Shown here: positions 26,697 through 34,659 of the stretch, piece after piece
How the letters are laid out: each line of letters starts with the position of its first letter
Numbering within the stretch: the first letter of the stretch is position 1
Source of the DNA: Psychrobacter namhaensis
GTDB lineage: Bacteria; Pseudomonadota; Gammaproteobacteria; Pseudomonadales; Moraxellaceae
DNA length: 64,000 nt
NCBI RefSeq assembly: GCF_016107545.1
Contig: NZ_JABASS010000001.1
Span: 389,205-453,204 of the forward strand
Reading direction: 5' to 3'
Program-made: the position numbers and the translations under genes
The notes under the pieces: generated by a model
Told to the model about the DNA's origin: nothing
Seen by the model: only the letters and a program-made list of their open reading frames with translations
Database searches by the model: none

Positions 26697-28367
26697 TTAC
26701 ACTTCGGTCTGATTGGCATACATCTCACGCATGACCTTTTTGTCATGCTTGCCTACCGAGGTTTTTGGCAGATCGTCGACAAACTTAAACTGACTGGGCA
26801 CGCCATATTTAGGAATCATACCACGCTCTACTGCCTTTTCAGCAATGGCTTTAATATCATCAACACTGGTGTCTGGGCAAGCAGGCTTGAGGACAATGAG
26901 TGCTAGTGGACGCTCGCCCCACTGCTTATCGCGAACGCCAATCACTGACACATCTGCCACTGCTGGATGCAGTGATAAAATCGTTTCAATCTCTAATGAG
27001 GAAATCCACTCACCGCCGGATTTAATCACGTCTTTTAAACGATCCGTAATTCTAATATACCCATCAGGACGTATATAGGCGATATCTTGGGTATGCATGT
27101 AGCCGTTTTCCCATAGCTCCTTACCTGCATCGTCATTTTTCAAATAGCTTTGGGTCAGCCAAGGAGCACGTAATACCAGCTCACCCGTATTGTCTTCTCC
27201 TGTGCCCACTGGTTGGTTGCCTTCACCCCACACCTGAGCGTCAACCATTAGCACAGGCTTACCGGTCATACAGCGGCGAGCAATGTCTTCATCCTCTGTC
27301 ATCTCAGGCTCATTTAGGCTAAATTCTGTCAAGCTGATAAGTGGCGCTGTCTCTGACATACCATAGCCCGTATAAACCTCGATGCCTTGAGCCATTGCCG
27401 TTTTTGCCAAGCCTTCAGTCAATCTTGAACCCCCAATGATCATTTTGAGACCATTAAAACTGGCATCACGATCTTGCGCTTCTTTGAGTACCATTTGCAA
27501 AATCGTGGGTACACAATGAGTAATACTCACCTTTTCATTGATAATCAAATCCATCAAAGCGTCGGGGGCATAACGGCCGGGATAGACTTGTTTCAGACCA
27601 ATCATCGTGGCAGTAAATGGAAAGCCCCATGCATGGACATGAAACATCGGCGTCATTGGCATATAGACATCACCATAACTGACCCCTTGTTTATTCGGTA
27701 ACATACCAAGGGTAGCCGCTTCTGTTAGGCTGTGTAATACCAATTGGCGATGGCTAAAGAACACCCCTTTTGGATCGCCGGTCGTGCCTGAGGTATAAAA
27801 GGTGGTTGCAATGGTGTTTTCATCAAACTCTGGAAAGTCAAACTCACTTTCAGCCGCTTCTAGTAACGCCTCATACTCACCCGTTACGCGGTTTTGGTTA
27901 CCGCCGAAGACACCTTCGAACGTCACCCCATTGTCATCTAGCCAAATGATATGCTCAATGCTAGAGTTTTCAAACTGATAATCTTTGACCAAAGGCGCAA
28001 ACTCAGAGTTGAGCAACAACACTTTAGGCTTCGCATGATTGATGGTATAAAGGATCTTTTCTGGTGACAGACGAATATTAACCGTCTGCAAGATGTACTC
28101 TGACATTGGCACGGCAAAATAAGACTCAAGATAACGATGGCTATCCCAGTCCATCACGGCCACCACATCACCAGCGTCAAGCTTCAAATCTGCTAAGACA
28201 TTGGCTAAGCGATTAATACGGTTAAACAGATCCTTATAAGTAAAACGCTTTTTGTCAGCGTAAACAATTTCTTGCTCTTGCGAGACCGTCTTGGCTCGGT
28301 TTAACAACTGCTTTACCAATAATGGATAATCATAGGCAGACGGGGCGCTTTGGTAAGTATTTGACAT
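26697..28367 (-). CDS. Fatty-acid-CoA ligase, AlkK-like (medium/long chain)
   Basis: This adenylate-forming enzyme activates a fatty acid to its CoA ester. Visible motifs are the P-loop-like YTSGTTGDPKGV, the YGMSETAPLISL segment, GYIRITDRLKDVIKSGGEWISS and the C-terminal catalytic Lys in LPKTSVGKHDK. The N-terminal DWDSHRYLE and TVNIRLSPEKI match AlkK-type acyl-CoA synthetases. The start is ATG 28367, with AAGGAAG 8 nt upstream; an earlier ATG at 28391 is less likely. It is upstream of prpE in the same direction but ends in its own terminator, so it may be a separate unit. Confidence 0.87.
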   Translation of the reverse strand: MSNTYQSAPSAYDYPLLVKQLLNRAKTVSQEQEIVYADKKRFTYKDLFNRINRLANVLADLKLDAGDVVAVMDWDSHRYLESYFAVPMSEYILQTVNIRLSPEKILYTINHAKPKVLLLNSEFAPLVKDYQFENSSIEHIIWLDDNGVTFEGVFGGNQNRVTGEYEALLEAAESEFDFPEFDENTIATTFYTSGTTGDPKGVFFSHRQLVLHSLTEAATLGMLPNKQGVSYGDVYMPMTPMFHVHAWGFPFTATMIGLKQVYPGRYAPDALMDLIINEKVSITHCVPTILQMVLKEAQDRDASFNGLKMIIGGSRLTEGLAKTAMAQGIEVYTGYGMSETAPLISLTEFSLNEPEMTEDEDIARRCMTGKPVLMVDAQVWGEGNQPVGTGEDNTGELVLRAPWLTQSYLKNDDAGKELWENGYMHTQDIAYIRPDGYIRITDRLKDVIKSGGEWISSLEIETILSLHPAVADVSVIGVRDKQWGERPLALIVLKPACPDTSVDDIKAIAEKAVERGMIPKYGVPSQFKFVDDLPKTSVGKHDKKVMREMYANQTEV

Positions 28368-28620
28368 AGGTTTGACTTCCTTGTGGGTCATATAGATGCG
28401 TTCTTTGTAGTTGTACTTAACGATAAATGGTTGTCATAAGACAGTAGCCACATACTGCTGAGCCAGTGTTTTTACGAACCTCTACCGCTTTTAAAAGCTG
28501 AGGGCTGCTGGTGCTAAAAATAAAATCAATCGCCTTTTCATTGATAGTAAAAAAAAAGTGCTTATATGTAAAGCGGCAAGTGAGTACTACCAAACCTATC
28601 GCTTGCTTTTTAAAAGCAGA

Positions 28621-29961
28621 TTAAGCAGTGCGTGATTTAGTCTTCACCATGCCAAAACTGGCAATCAACAACGCCAAGACCTGTACGAATAGTAGCAACC
28701 ATACCGTAAGCGACCACTGTCCCCGTGCATATACTATGCCGCACAGCCACGCCCCTAACGTACCTCCCGCATAATAACCCATATAATATAATCCAGACGC
28801 CAGTGAGCGCCCTTTCTTAACATTCACCGCGATATAGCTGATGGTTGCCGACTGCGTAATAAACACCCCTGTAGACATGATAGCCAGCCCTATCACCACA
28901 CCCCATAATGGCATAACCAAGGTCAACAGCACCCCAGTGATAGAAATAAGGACAGCGGCTCGAACCGTACGCGCCGACCCAAATCGACGTAGCAGTGTGG
29001 TGGATAATGGCGTAATAATAACCCCTATCAAGTACACCGCAAAAATATTGGCAAGCGCGCCCGTACTCAAATTATATGGCGACTTAGCCAAATGCAGGTT
29101 GATAAAAGTAAAACAGCCGACGAGCGAAAACAGTACACAGGCACCAAGCAGACAGGCAGTCACCACATAGCGATTGGTCAGATGCTCACCTAGGGTCTGT
29201 ATCGCTGAGCGAAAGTTTGGATTGGCCACAAAGTGACGCGATGAGGGTAGCATCTTAAAGACCCAGAGTGCGCCTATGAGCGTCATAGCCGCCATCACAT
29301 AATAACCATAGCGCCAGCCGATCAGCTCATGCAAATGCCCAAGCAAAAATCGCCCCATAAAACCACCAAGCACCGACCCTGACACATAAAACGACATCAG
29401 CTCTGTCACCGCTCGTCCCTCAAACTCCTCACCGATATAAGCAATCGTCACCACGGTAATGCCCGGTACCGATAGTCCTTGCATAAAGCGCCACATCCCC
29501 ATCCATCCGATACTTGGACTTTGCGCAATCAAGGCAGTAGGTATGGCCAAAAACAATAAAGCACCGACGATAAACGATTTGCGTCCGACCGCATCGGATA
29601 ACATACCCAAAAACGGTGACATAATAGCAATCGCCAGCACGGTTGCACCCACCACCATGCCCGCTTGCACCTCGCTTGCTGACAGATCCAACATCAATAC
29701 GGGCAAAATTGCCTGAATAGAATACACCTGCAAAAAAGCAAACATTCCAATCAAGCCAATCGTCAATTTCAGCACCCACGCAGGTGAGTAAAACGGCAGC
29801 TGATCAGTGGCACTAACGGGCGTCTTTGTGCTGGGATCTTGATTATTGAGGTTTGTTTGCGTGTGATCTTTGCTTTTATTTATATGATTCAAAATAGTGC
29901 TGACTGTGTTAGGAGCTTTTTTAGCGAAGGCTAGGTAGGCTAGGTGATAGAAATGGAACAA
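28621..29961 (-). CDS. MFS transporter, YnfM-like (12 helices)
   Basis: A 446-residue inner-membrane carrier with twelve predicted hydrophobic helices. The MFS signature GMLSDAVGRKSF lies between helices 2 and 3. A hydrophilic N-terminal region of about 60 residues, rich in Asn, Thr and Lys, precedes the first helix and is longer than usual. The start is a TTG with no good ribosome site; another TTG about 23 codons further in is possible. Overall similarity is to the YnfM and related arabinose-efflux-like permeases, and the substrate is unknown. Confidence 0.8.
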   Translation of the reverse strand: MFHFYHLAYLAFAKKAPNTVSTILNHINKSKDHTQTNLNNQDPSTKTPVSATDQLPFYSPAWVLKLTIGLIGMFAFLQVYSIQAILPVLMLDLSASEVQAGMVVGATVLAIAIMSPFLGMLSDAVGRKSFIVGALLFLAIPTALIAQSPSIGWMGMWRFMQGLSVPGITVVTIAYIGEEFEGRAVTELMSFYVSGSVLGGFMGRFLLGHLHELIGWRYGYYVMAAMTLIGALWVFKMLPSSRHFVANPNFRSAIQTLGEHLTNRYVVTACLLGACVLFSLVGCFTFINLHLAKSPYNLSTGALANIFAVYLIGVIITPLSTTLLRRFGSARTVRAAVLISITGVLLTLVMPLWGVVIGLAIMSTGVFITQSATISYIAVNVKKGRSLASGLYYMGYYAGGTLGAWLCGIVYARGQWSLTVWLLLFVQVLALLIASFGMVKTKSRTA

Positions 29962-30451
29962 TGATAACTGGGCTGAGCGTCAAAATAGAGCCAAAACTCG
30001 CGATAGAACGCTGAGTACTTTATATTATCACATCACATAGTAAACACAGGTTTCCGTGTGTTGCTTTTCTTTCGCCCTCACTGTACCCGTACGGCTGTTA
30101 TGAATAACCTCCTCTCACCCTCTTGCATAGAGATTAGTGACATTTCCCTAACAACTCTTTTGTATTTTTACACATCTACATTGCTTCTCTCTTTTTTATT
30201 ACAGACTTTTCCTCCTCAAAAAACCATACTTATTAAGTGCCACACATTAATAGGCCATACTAATATAGTCGACTCATTTAAAAAGGAGTATAAAGCGACT
30301 GGAATAAATTTTGCGCAGCCTCTGTGTTAGCAGCAAGCAAGGAAAATTTATACCAGTCGCCTGTAGCTATTGAGGTATCGATTTTATTTTGAACTGCCTA
30401 TAACTAAATAATCCAAGAATGCAAAAATTATAACTATTAAGGAAGAAATCT
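29962..30451. other. 490-bp intergenic region with palindromic repeat
   Basis: It lies between the divergent MFS gene and the first MBL-like gene. It contains the palindromic element at 30295-30360 and otherwise AT-rich DNA. A 90-codon open frame (30058-30330) ends inside the repeat and has no ribosome site, so it is not counted as a gene. Confidence 0.55.
30295..30360. repeat. 66-bp palindromic intergenic repeat, copy 1
   Basis: The 18-bp end arms (30295-30312 and 30343-30360) are reverse complements with one mismatch. Inside is a GCAGCCTCTGTGTTAGCAGC core. The same arms and core recur at 32749-32818 and, decayed, at 8768-8834. It would form a long hairpin in RNA or DNA. Confidence 0.8.
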
Positions 30452-31198
30452 ATGGATGATGAGATTCATGATTTAGGCAAAGGGTTTTGGAGTATACGGG
30501 GCTCGTTTATCAAAAATGGCGTGTTTGATATAGGTGTACAATCGGCTTTGATAAAACTGGCCTCAGAACGATTTATTTTCTTAGACAGCTATACATTGAC
30601 AGGGGATGTGCGTGAACAAGTAATGGGTTTGACCAACGATGGTAAAGATGTCGAAGCCGTGTTAAACGTCCATCCTTTTCACACCGTTCACTGTGCGCAA
30701 ATGGCAAAAGATTTCCCGCAAGCGCTTTTTTATGGTAGTCGTCGCCATCATCAGCAAGTGCCAGAAGTACATTGGGCAAAGGATTTAGTCGAAAGCGCCA
30801 CTGTCGCGGCGCGCTATACTGAACTTGAATTTTCTCTGCCTAATGGCATTTACTACATCTCGCCCGATGAAAATATCCACGCAGGCTCTTTACTGGTCTA
30901 TCACCCTGCCAGCCAAAGTATCTACGTCGATGACACGTTTGAGATACCGCCTTCTAAGCTATTTAATGCCGTTCAACCTACTTTGGGCCTGCACCCAACG
31001 ACCAAACAAGCGCTTAAAAATGCGAAAAATGCAGGTGAGCAATATTGCGCTTGGGCCACCGCACTGGCTCACCAATGGCGTGACACGCACTATTTTTGCG
31101 GTGCCCACTCCGGCTTGGTTGAGTTCGGTAAAGGGGAGTTTGAAGCAGCGCTGTTGTCTGCCGTTGCAGCCGCTCGCCCTGAACTGCAGTCGTTATAA
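30452..31198 (+). CDS. MBL-fold-like protein with degenerate metal motif (DUF4336-like), paralogue 1
   Basis: A 248-residue soluble protein. It reads like the metallo-beta-lactamase-like DUF4336 group: an N-terminal strand region with FIFLDSY, then LNVHPFHTVHCAQM, DFPQALFYG, SIYVDDTF and GAHSGLV. The canonical HxHxDH site is replaced by HxxHxxH (H74, H77, H80, then C81). D160/D161 and H219 occupy places where later ligands would fall. The next gene encodes a protein of identical length sharing 69% of residues by direct gapless comparison. A GGAAGAA ribosome site precedes the ATG. Function unknown; no enzymatic claim is made. Confidence 0.78.
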   Translation: MDDEIHDLGKGFWSIRGSFIKNGVFDIGVQSALIKLASERFIFLDSYTLTGDVREQVMGLTNDGKDVEAVLNVHPFHTVHCAQMAKDFPQALFYGSRRHHQQVPEVHWAKDLVESATVAARYTELEFSLPNGIYYISPDENIHAGSLLVYHPASQSIYVDDTFEIPPSKLFNAVQPTLGLHPTTKQALKNAKNAGEQYCAWATALAHQWRDTHYFCGAHSGLVEFGKGEFEAALLSAVAAARPELQSL

Positions 31199-31325
31199 GC
31201 TATAAAGGCGATAATTTAAGTAAAACCAGACGCTAATGGAACCATTAAATTTCAAAACCACCCACACTTTAAGTGATGGTTTTAAAGATTTTTAAACTAT
31301 TATTAAAAAATAAGGAGAAAGATGA

Positions 31326-32072
31326 ATGTCAGATAAAATACACGATTTAGGCAACGGTTTTTGGAATATACGCGGCTCATTTCGCCTAGGCGGTGTTCTA
31401 GATATTGGCACACAATGCTCACTGGTAAAGCTAGATTCAGGGCGCTTTATCTTTCTAGACAGTTATGCTCTAACGGATGAGGTTCGCGATGAGGTGATGG
31501 CACTGACCAATAATGGACAAGAGGTTGAAGCAGTGCTCAATGTCCACCCCTTCCATACCGTACACTGTGCACAAATGGCAGAGGATTTCCCGCAAGCCAT
31601 ATTTTATGGCAGTAGTCGCCATCATCAGCAAGTTCCAGAAGTGAGTTGGGCTGAGGATTTGGTCGAAAGCGAAGCGGTCGCTAAGCGCTATTCTGAGCTG
31701 CAGTTTTCGATGTCACAAGGCATTTACTATATCTCGCCTAACGAGATGATTCATGCTGGCTCCTTATTGGCCTATCACCCTGCTAGCAAAAGCTTACATG
31801 TGGATGACACCTTTATGAGTCCGCCGATGAAATTGCTAGAAGCGGTACTCCCTGAACTGATACTACATCCTACCACCAAAAAAGCACTAAAAAATGAGCC
31901 GAATGCGGGTAAGCAGTATTGCGACTGGGCAAGCAATCTTGCGCACGAATGGCGCGAGGTTCGCAATTTTTGCGCCGCCCATTCTTATTTGGTTACCTTT
32001 AACGAAGGTGAGTTTGAAAAAGCGCTGTTAAAAGCAATTGATAAAGCTCGGCCAAAGCTAGAAAACACTTAA
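31326..32072 (+). CDS. MBL-fold-like protein with degenerate metal motif (DUF4336-like), paralogue 2
   Basis: The tandem paralogue of the preceding gene: 248 residues, 172 identical positions, no gaps. HPFHTVHC, the VDDT pair and the AHS histidine are all conserved in both copies, so the altered site is under selection and not decayed. A strong AAGGAGA ribosome site precedes the start. The 127-bp gap contains an AAAACCA...TGGTTTT inverted repeat near 31254-31284, and so could have its own promoter. A terminator follows. It lies beside the NO-responsive regulator gene, tail to tail, but a link in function is only a guess. Confidence 0.78.
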   Translation: MSDKIHDLGNGFWNIRGSFRLGGVLDIGTQCSLVKLDSGRFIFLDSYALTDEVRDEVMALTNNGQEVEAVLNVHPFHTVHCAQMAEDFPQAIFYGSSRHHQQVPEVSWAEDLVESEAVAKRYSELQFSMSQGIYYISPNEMIHAGSLLAYHPASKSLHVDDTFMSPPMKLLEAVLPELILHPTTKKALKNEPNAGKQYCDWASNLAHEWREVRNFCAAHSYLVTFNEGEFEKALLKAIDKARPKLENT

Positions 32073-32097
32073 TCAACCGTATAGTTCGAAAATGTAT

Positions 32098-32137
32098 AAA
32101 AAAAACAGGGCTACCATCTCGGTAGCCCTGTTTTTTG
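32098..32137. terminator. Bidirectional Rho-independent terminator
   Basis: An ACAGGGCTACC stem with its exact complement around a 5-nt loop, with As on the left and six Ts on the right, lies between the convergent MBL-like gene and the Rrf2 regulator gene. Confidence 0.93.
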
Positions 32138-32179
32138 CGCTGACTATTTGCACTGGCTATGCCATTACCGATGATGACG

Positions 32180-32689
32180 CTATCGAAATAACAACGTCGC
32201 CAGCTCCTCTTCATTATTAATGACATCCGCCAATGTATAGCGCTCCAAAACGTTAATAAAGGCGGTTAATGCCTCAAAAAATACGCTTTTAAGTTGACAC
32301 ACTGGGCTAATGACGCAGCCTGGCGAACGCTCTACGGTTTCATCGATAAGGGTAATGGGTAGACCAGTCGAACGAGGGTGCCTGTCGTCACTGCTTATGG
32401 GTGTCGCAAAACACTCTACCAAGTCAAAGTCAGGCTCTATCTGTTTGATCAATACGCCCAAATTGATGTCTTTAGGCGCGCGCGCCAATCGTATCCCACC
32501 GTTTTTACCACGCACACTTTCTATATACCCCAGCTGTCCCAATTGATGAATAATTTTGGTCAAATGGCTTTTAGAGATACCATAGCTATTCGCAATATCG
32601 CTGATGTTTGCCAATAATGGTGGCTCCGGTCTCACTGCTAAGTAAATCAATGAGCGCAGTGCATAATCGCTATAATTGGTCAATCGCAT
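32180..32689 (-). CDS. nsrR: NsrR-like Rrf2-family nitric-oxide-sensing repressor with expanded cluster loop
   Basis: Rrf2-family regulator of 169 residues with the winged helix MRLTNYSDYALRSLIYLA...GISKSHLTKIIHQLGQLGYIESVRGKNGGIRLA. NsrR holds a [4Fe-4S] cluster by D8 and three Cys and loses DNA binding on NO damage. D8 is present and the cysteines are C93, C125 and C131. From memory, E. coli NsrR spaces them C-X4-C-X5-C. Here the spacing is C-X31-C-X5-C, adding about 27 polar residues. The flanks (QIEPDFDLVEC and YTLADVI) remain NsrR-like. Adjacent nnrS with an NsrR-type operator supports the identification over IscR. Confidence 0.85.
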   Translation of the reverse strand: MRLTNYSDYALRSLIYLAVRPEPPLLANISDIANSYGISKSHLTKIIHQLGQLGYIESVRGKNGGIRLARAPKDINLGVLIKQIEPDFDLVECFATPISSDDRHPRSTGLPITLIDETVERSPGCVISPVCQLKSVFFEALTAFINVLERYTLADVINNEEELATLLFR

Positions 32690-32748
32690 TTGCCACTACT
32701 CCTACTTATTTTAATTTATAGTCCGGTCAATATAAAAGACAGTCAGCA

Positions 32749-32818
32749 GGACTGATACAAATTTTTTGCAGCCTCTGTCTGCGCAGGCACAGCAAGCAAG
32801 AAAAATTTGTATCAGTCC
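32749..32818. repeat. 70-bp palindromic intergenic repeat, copy 2
   Basis: The perfect 18-bp inverted end arms (32749-32766 and 32801-32818) surround a core related to GCAGCCTCTGTCTGCGCAGGC, with an inner TGCGCA symmetry. It is homologous to the copy at 30295-30360. It lies between nnrS and the NsrR-like gene. Confidence 0.85.
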
Positions 32819-32884
32819 CACCTTAGTATCGACCAGATCATGACTGCTCTATTTTTCACCTCACTCTGGTGGTAAATCTTATTA

Positions 32885-34138
32885 CTAACCAAACAACCCA
32901 TCAGGTCTGGGACGTGCCAGCATCGGTAGGTAGGTGATGCAAAATAGTACAAAGCAGGCAATCCACGCACTTTGAGCGACCATAATCCATAATAAGTAAT
33001 GGCTCATATCAACCAGCGGCAACAGTACCCGGCTGATAAATACCAGCACCATCAGACCATACATATATTTTACCATTTTGGGCGGCTGATGGATGTTTCG
33101 TCCAGTATGTCCAAGGGATACCCGCGTCATCATTGCAACCGTTATCATGCCAATGCCGGTAATAGCTAGCCCATGCATAGCAATGTTGTGATTATATCCT
33201 AACCACGGCTGCAACGCGTACAACAAAAAACTCAGACACATTCCCAAAAACGCGACATATAGTGACCAAAGCAGTGGCTTTTGCCAAATACCATGATGAT
33301 ACCAACCGACTAAACGGACCGTATTGACCCCTGCGACCCCAAGCGCCGTGAGGGTAAGTAAGTACTTATTGGGGTAAAATAAATCCACGATAAAAAATGC
33401 TAAAAAGAACAATAGGCTTGCGATATCTTGCGCCTTACTATTACGTAAAGTCACGGTTTGTTTTTCGCCTTTAGTATTAATCCCGCTAAGACCACGCTCA
33501 ATAAAGAACGGCACCACGCGCCTACCAATGGTTAGCACCAACCCAATAATTAAATAAAAACCTAAATATGTCCCAATTTTGGTCATACTCATATCTGCTT
33601 TGACAATGCCCCAATAGCACAGACCATTACCCACGGTGAGCAGCACAAGCTTTGCCAAAATACCCAGTTGCTTATATTGCTTTACTTGTAGCACTGCTCG
33701 GCAAACCGAAAACGCCATCAGACCGATAAACAACAAATCAAACACTGCGCCAACATATAACCACGATATACTACTGCCCGCAATTGTCATCCCCAGCCCA
33801 AAAGCCAACCAGCTCAGACGCGCCAACAACCAACAACTAAAGATACCCAGTAACTTATAACCATAGGGCATCATAACCCCTGTCCACGTCTTTACCGCTG
33901 TCAGCAAAAACCCGGCAACTACTGCTAGTGCATAGCCATAAATCATCTCATGACCGTGCCAGTAGAGCGGGTTTAATACTTGGGCGTTGATGGCCGTATG
34001 ACCAGTAAAAACAAAAGCCCATAGCACCATCGTGACCACCGCAAACAACGCGGCAGCACTAAAAAATATACGAAAGCTCAGATTAAGAATAGGATGCGGA
34101 GAGGTTGGCGGTTTGCTGGGCAAATCAATAGAGTGCAT
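32885..34138 (-). CDS. nnrS: NnrS family haem/copper membrane protein
   Basis: NnrS proteins are polytopic membrane proteins that protect metabolism from nitric oxide damage. The 417-residue protein has about twelve hydrophobic helices and the family landmarks FRIFFSAAALFAV, NPLYWHGHEMIYGYALAVVAGFLLTAV (histidines in WHGHEM), GRRVVPFFIERGL, AMHGLAITGIGMITVAMMTRVSLGHTGR in sequence. An AAGG ribosome site precedes the ATG. Its promoter region carries a near-consensus NsrR box (34178-34200), and the probable nsrR gene is 195 bp downstream on the same strand. The two may form a feedback pair. Confidence 0.92.
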   Translation of the reverse strand: MHSIDLPSKPPTSPHPILNLSFRIFFSAAALFAVVTMVLWAFVFTGHTAINAQVLNPLYWHGHEMIYGYALAVVAGFLLTAVKTWTGVMMPYGYKLLGIFSCWLLARLSWLAFGLGMTIAGSSISWLYVGAVFDLLFIGLMAFSVCRAVLQVKQYKQLGILAKLVLLTVGNGLCYWGIVKADMSMTKIGTYLGFYLIIGLVLTIGRRVVPFFIERGLSGINTKGEKQTVTLRNSKAQDIASLLFFLAFFIVDLFYPNKYLLTLTALGVAGVNTVRLVGWYHHGIWQKPLLWSLYVAFLGMCLSFLLYALQPWLGYNHNIAMHGLAITGIGMITVAMMTRVSLGHTGRNIHQPPKMVKYMYGLMVLVFISRVLLPLVDMSHYLLWIMVAQSAWIACFVLFCITYLPMLARPRPDGLFG

Positions 34139-34177
34139 AGTGGCCTTCTTATGAACATATGAGTAAAATCCATCTTA

Positions 34178-34200
34178 TAGATTCATTTTAAATGAATGTT
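34178..34200. promoter_or_regulatory. Putative NsrR operator overlapping the nnrS promoter
   Basis: The core ATTCATTTTAAATGAAT (34181-34197) is a perfect 8-bp inverted repeat around one central base. This is the 11-1-11 layout and AT-rich half-site known for NsrR. On the minus strand a TATAAG (34174-34179) directly follows and could be the nnrS -10, so binding would block that promoter. The site is also 119 bp upstream of the divergent 76-residue gene, with a TACAAT at 34209-34214 in that direction. Confidence 0.78.
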
Positions 34201-34315
34201 ATAAAACATACAATGGCCACCTGTGTTAATCCTACCGTATTTATCATCATTTTCATGACACTCATTGACTCTCATGGGCCTGACTGCTTAAATGGATTAT
34301 CTTTAGGAGAACAAT

Positions 34316-34546
34316 ATGACTGAACAAAACGCATCAGACGAAAAGCGTCAAATCATCAATCGATTTTTGATGACTCTGACAAAAGAACAACCGCAAATGT
34401 ATTACGCCACGACCTCCGAAATCGCTCGTAGCATCCATACAATGATAAAAGAACATACCAATCGCTTGTCAGTAGAGGAGCAAGCACTCGTCAGGCGGAT
34501 GACGATGGAAGAAATCGAGGGTCTATTAGGGTTCCATGCTAGGTAA
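34316..34546 (+). CDS. Small hypothetical protein, 76 residues, divergent from nnrS
   Basis: A well-formed short gene with a TAGGAG ribosome site 6 nt before the ATG, and a rho-independent terminator 50 bp after the stop. The product is soluble, charged and predicted to be helical (MTEQNASDEKRQIINRFLM and RLSVEEQALVRRMTMEEIEGLL regions), with no Cys and no signal peptide. I do not recognise a family. It shares an intergenic region with nnrS, which contains the NsrR-type operator, so induction by nitric oxide is plausible but unproven. Confidence 0.75.
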   Translation: MTEQNASDEKRQIINRFLMTLTKEQPQMYYATTSEIARSIHTMIKEHTNRLSVEEQALVRRMTMEEIEGLLGFHAR

Positions 34547-34592
34547 GAAATCATCGCAGCAACTGGCATTATTGATAAGCACCCAATAAAAC

Positions 34593-34616
34593 GACTGCCA
34601 CCAGAGCAGTCTTTTT
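34593..34616 (+). terminator. Rho-independent terminator after the 76-residue gene
   Basis: A GACTGC/GCAGTC stem with a 7-nt loop and a following run of five Ts. Confidence 0.8.
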
Positions 34617-34659
34617 AGTAGAACCTTGATTTAAAATATTTATTGGTTGTCTAAAACGT

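Noticed and set aside
30058..30330. A 90-codon open frame on the plus strand upstream of the MBL-like genes
   Set aside because: It starts at a non-ATG codon without a ribosome site, has low-complexity hydrophobic composition, and ends inside the palindromic repeat.
31254..31284. Inverted repeat AAAACCA...TGGTTTT between the MBL-like paralogues as an NsrR site
   Set aside because: The half-sites do not resemble the NsrR box near nnrS. It may still be an operator of another regulator.
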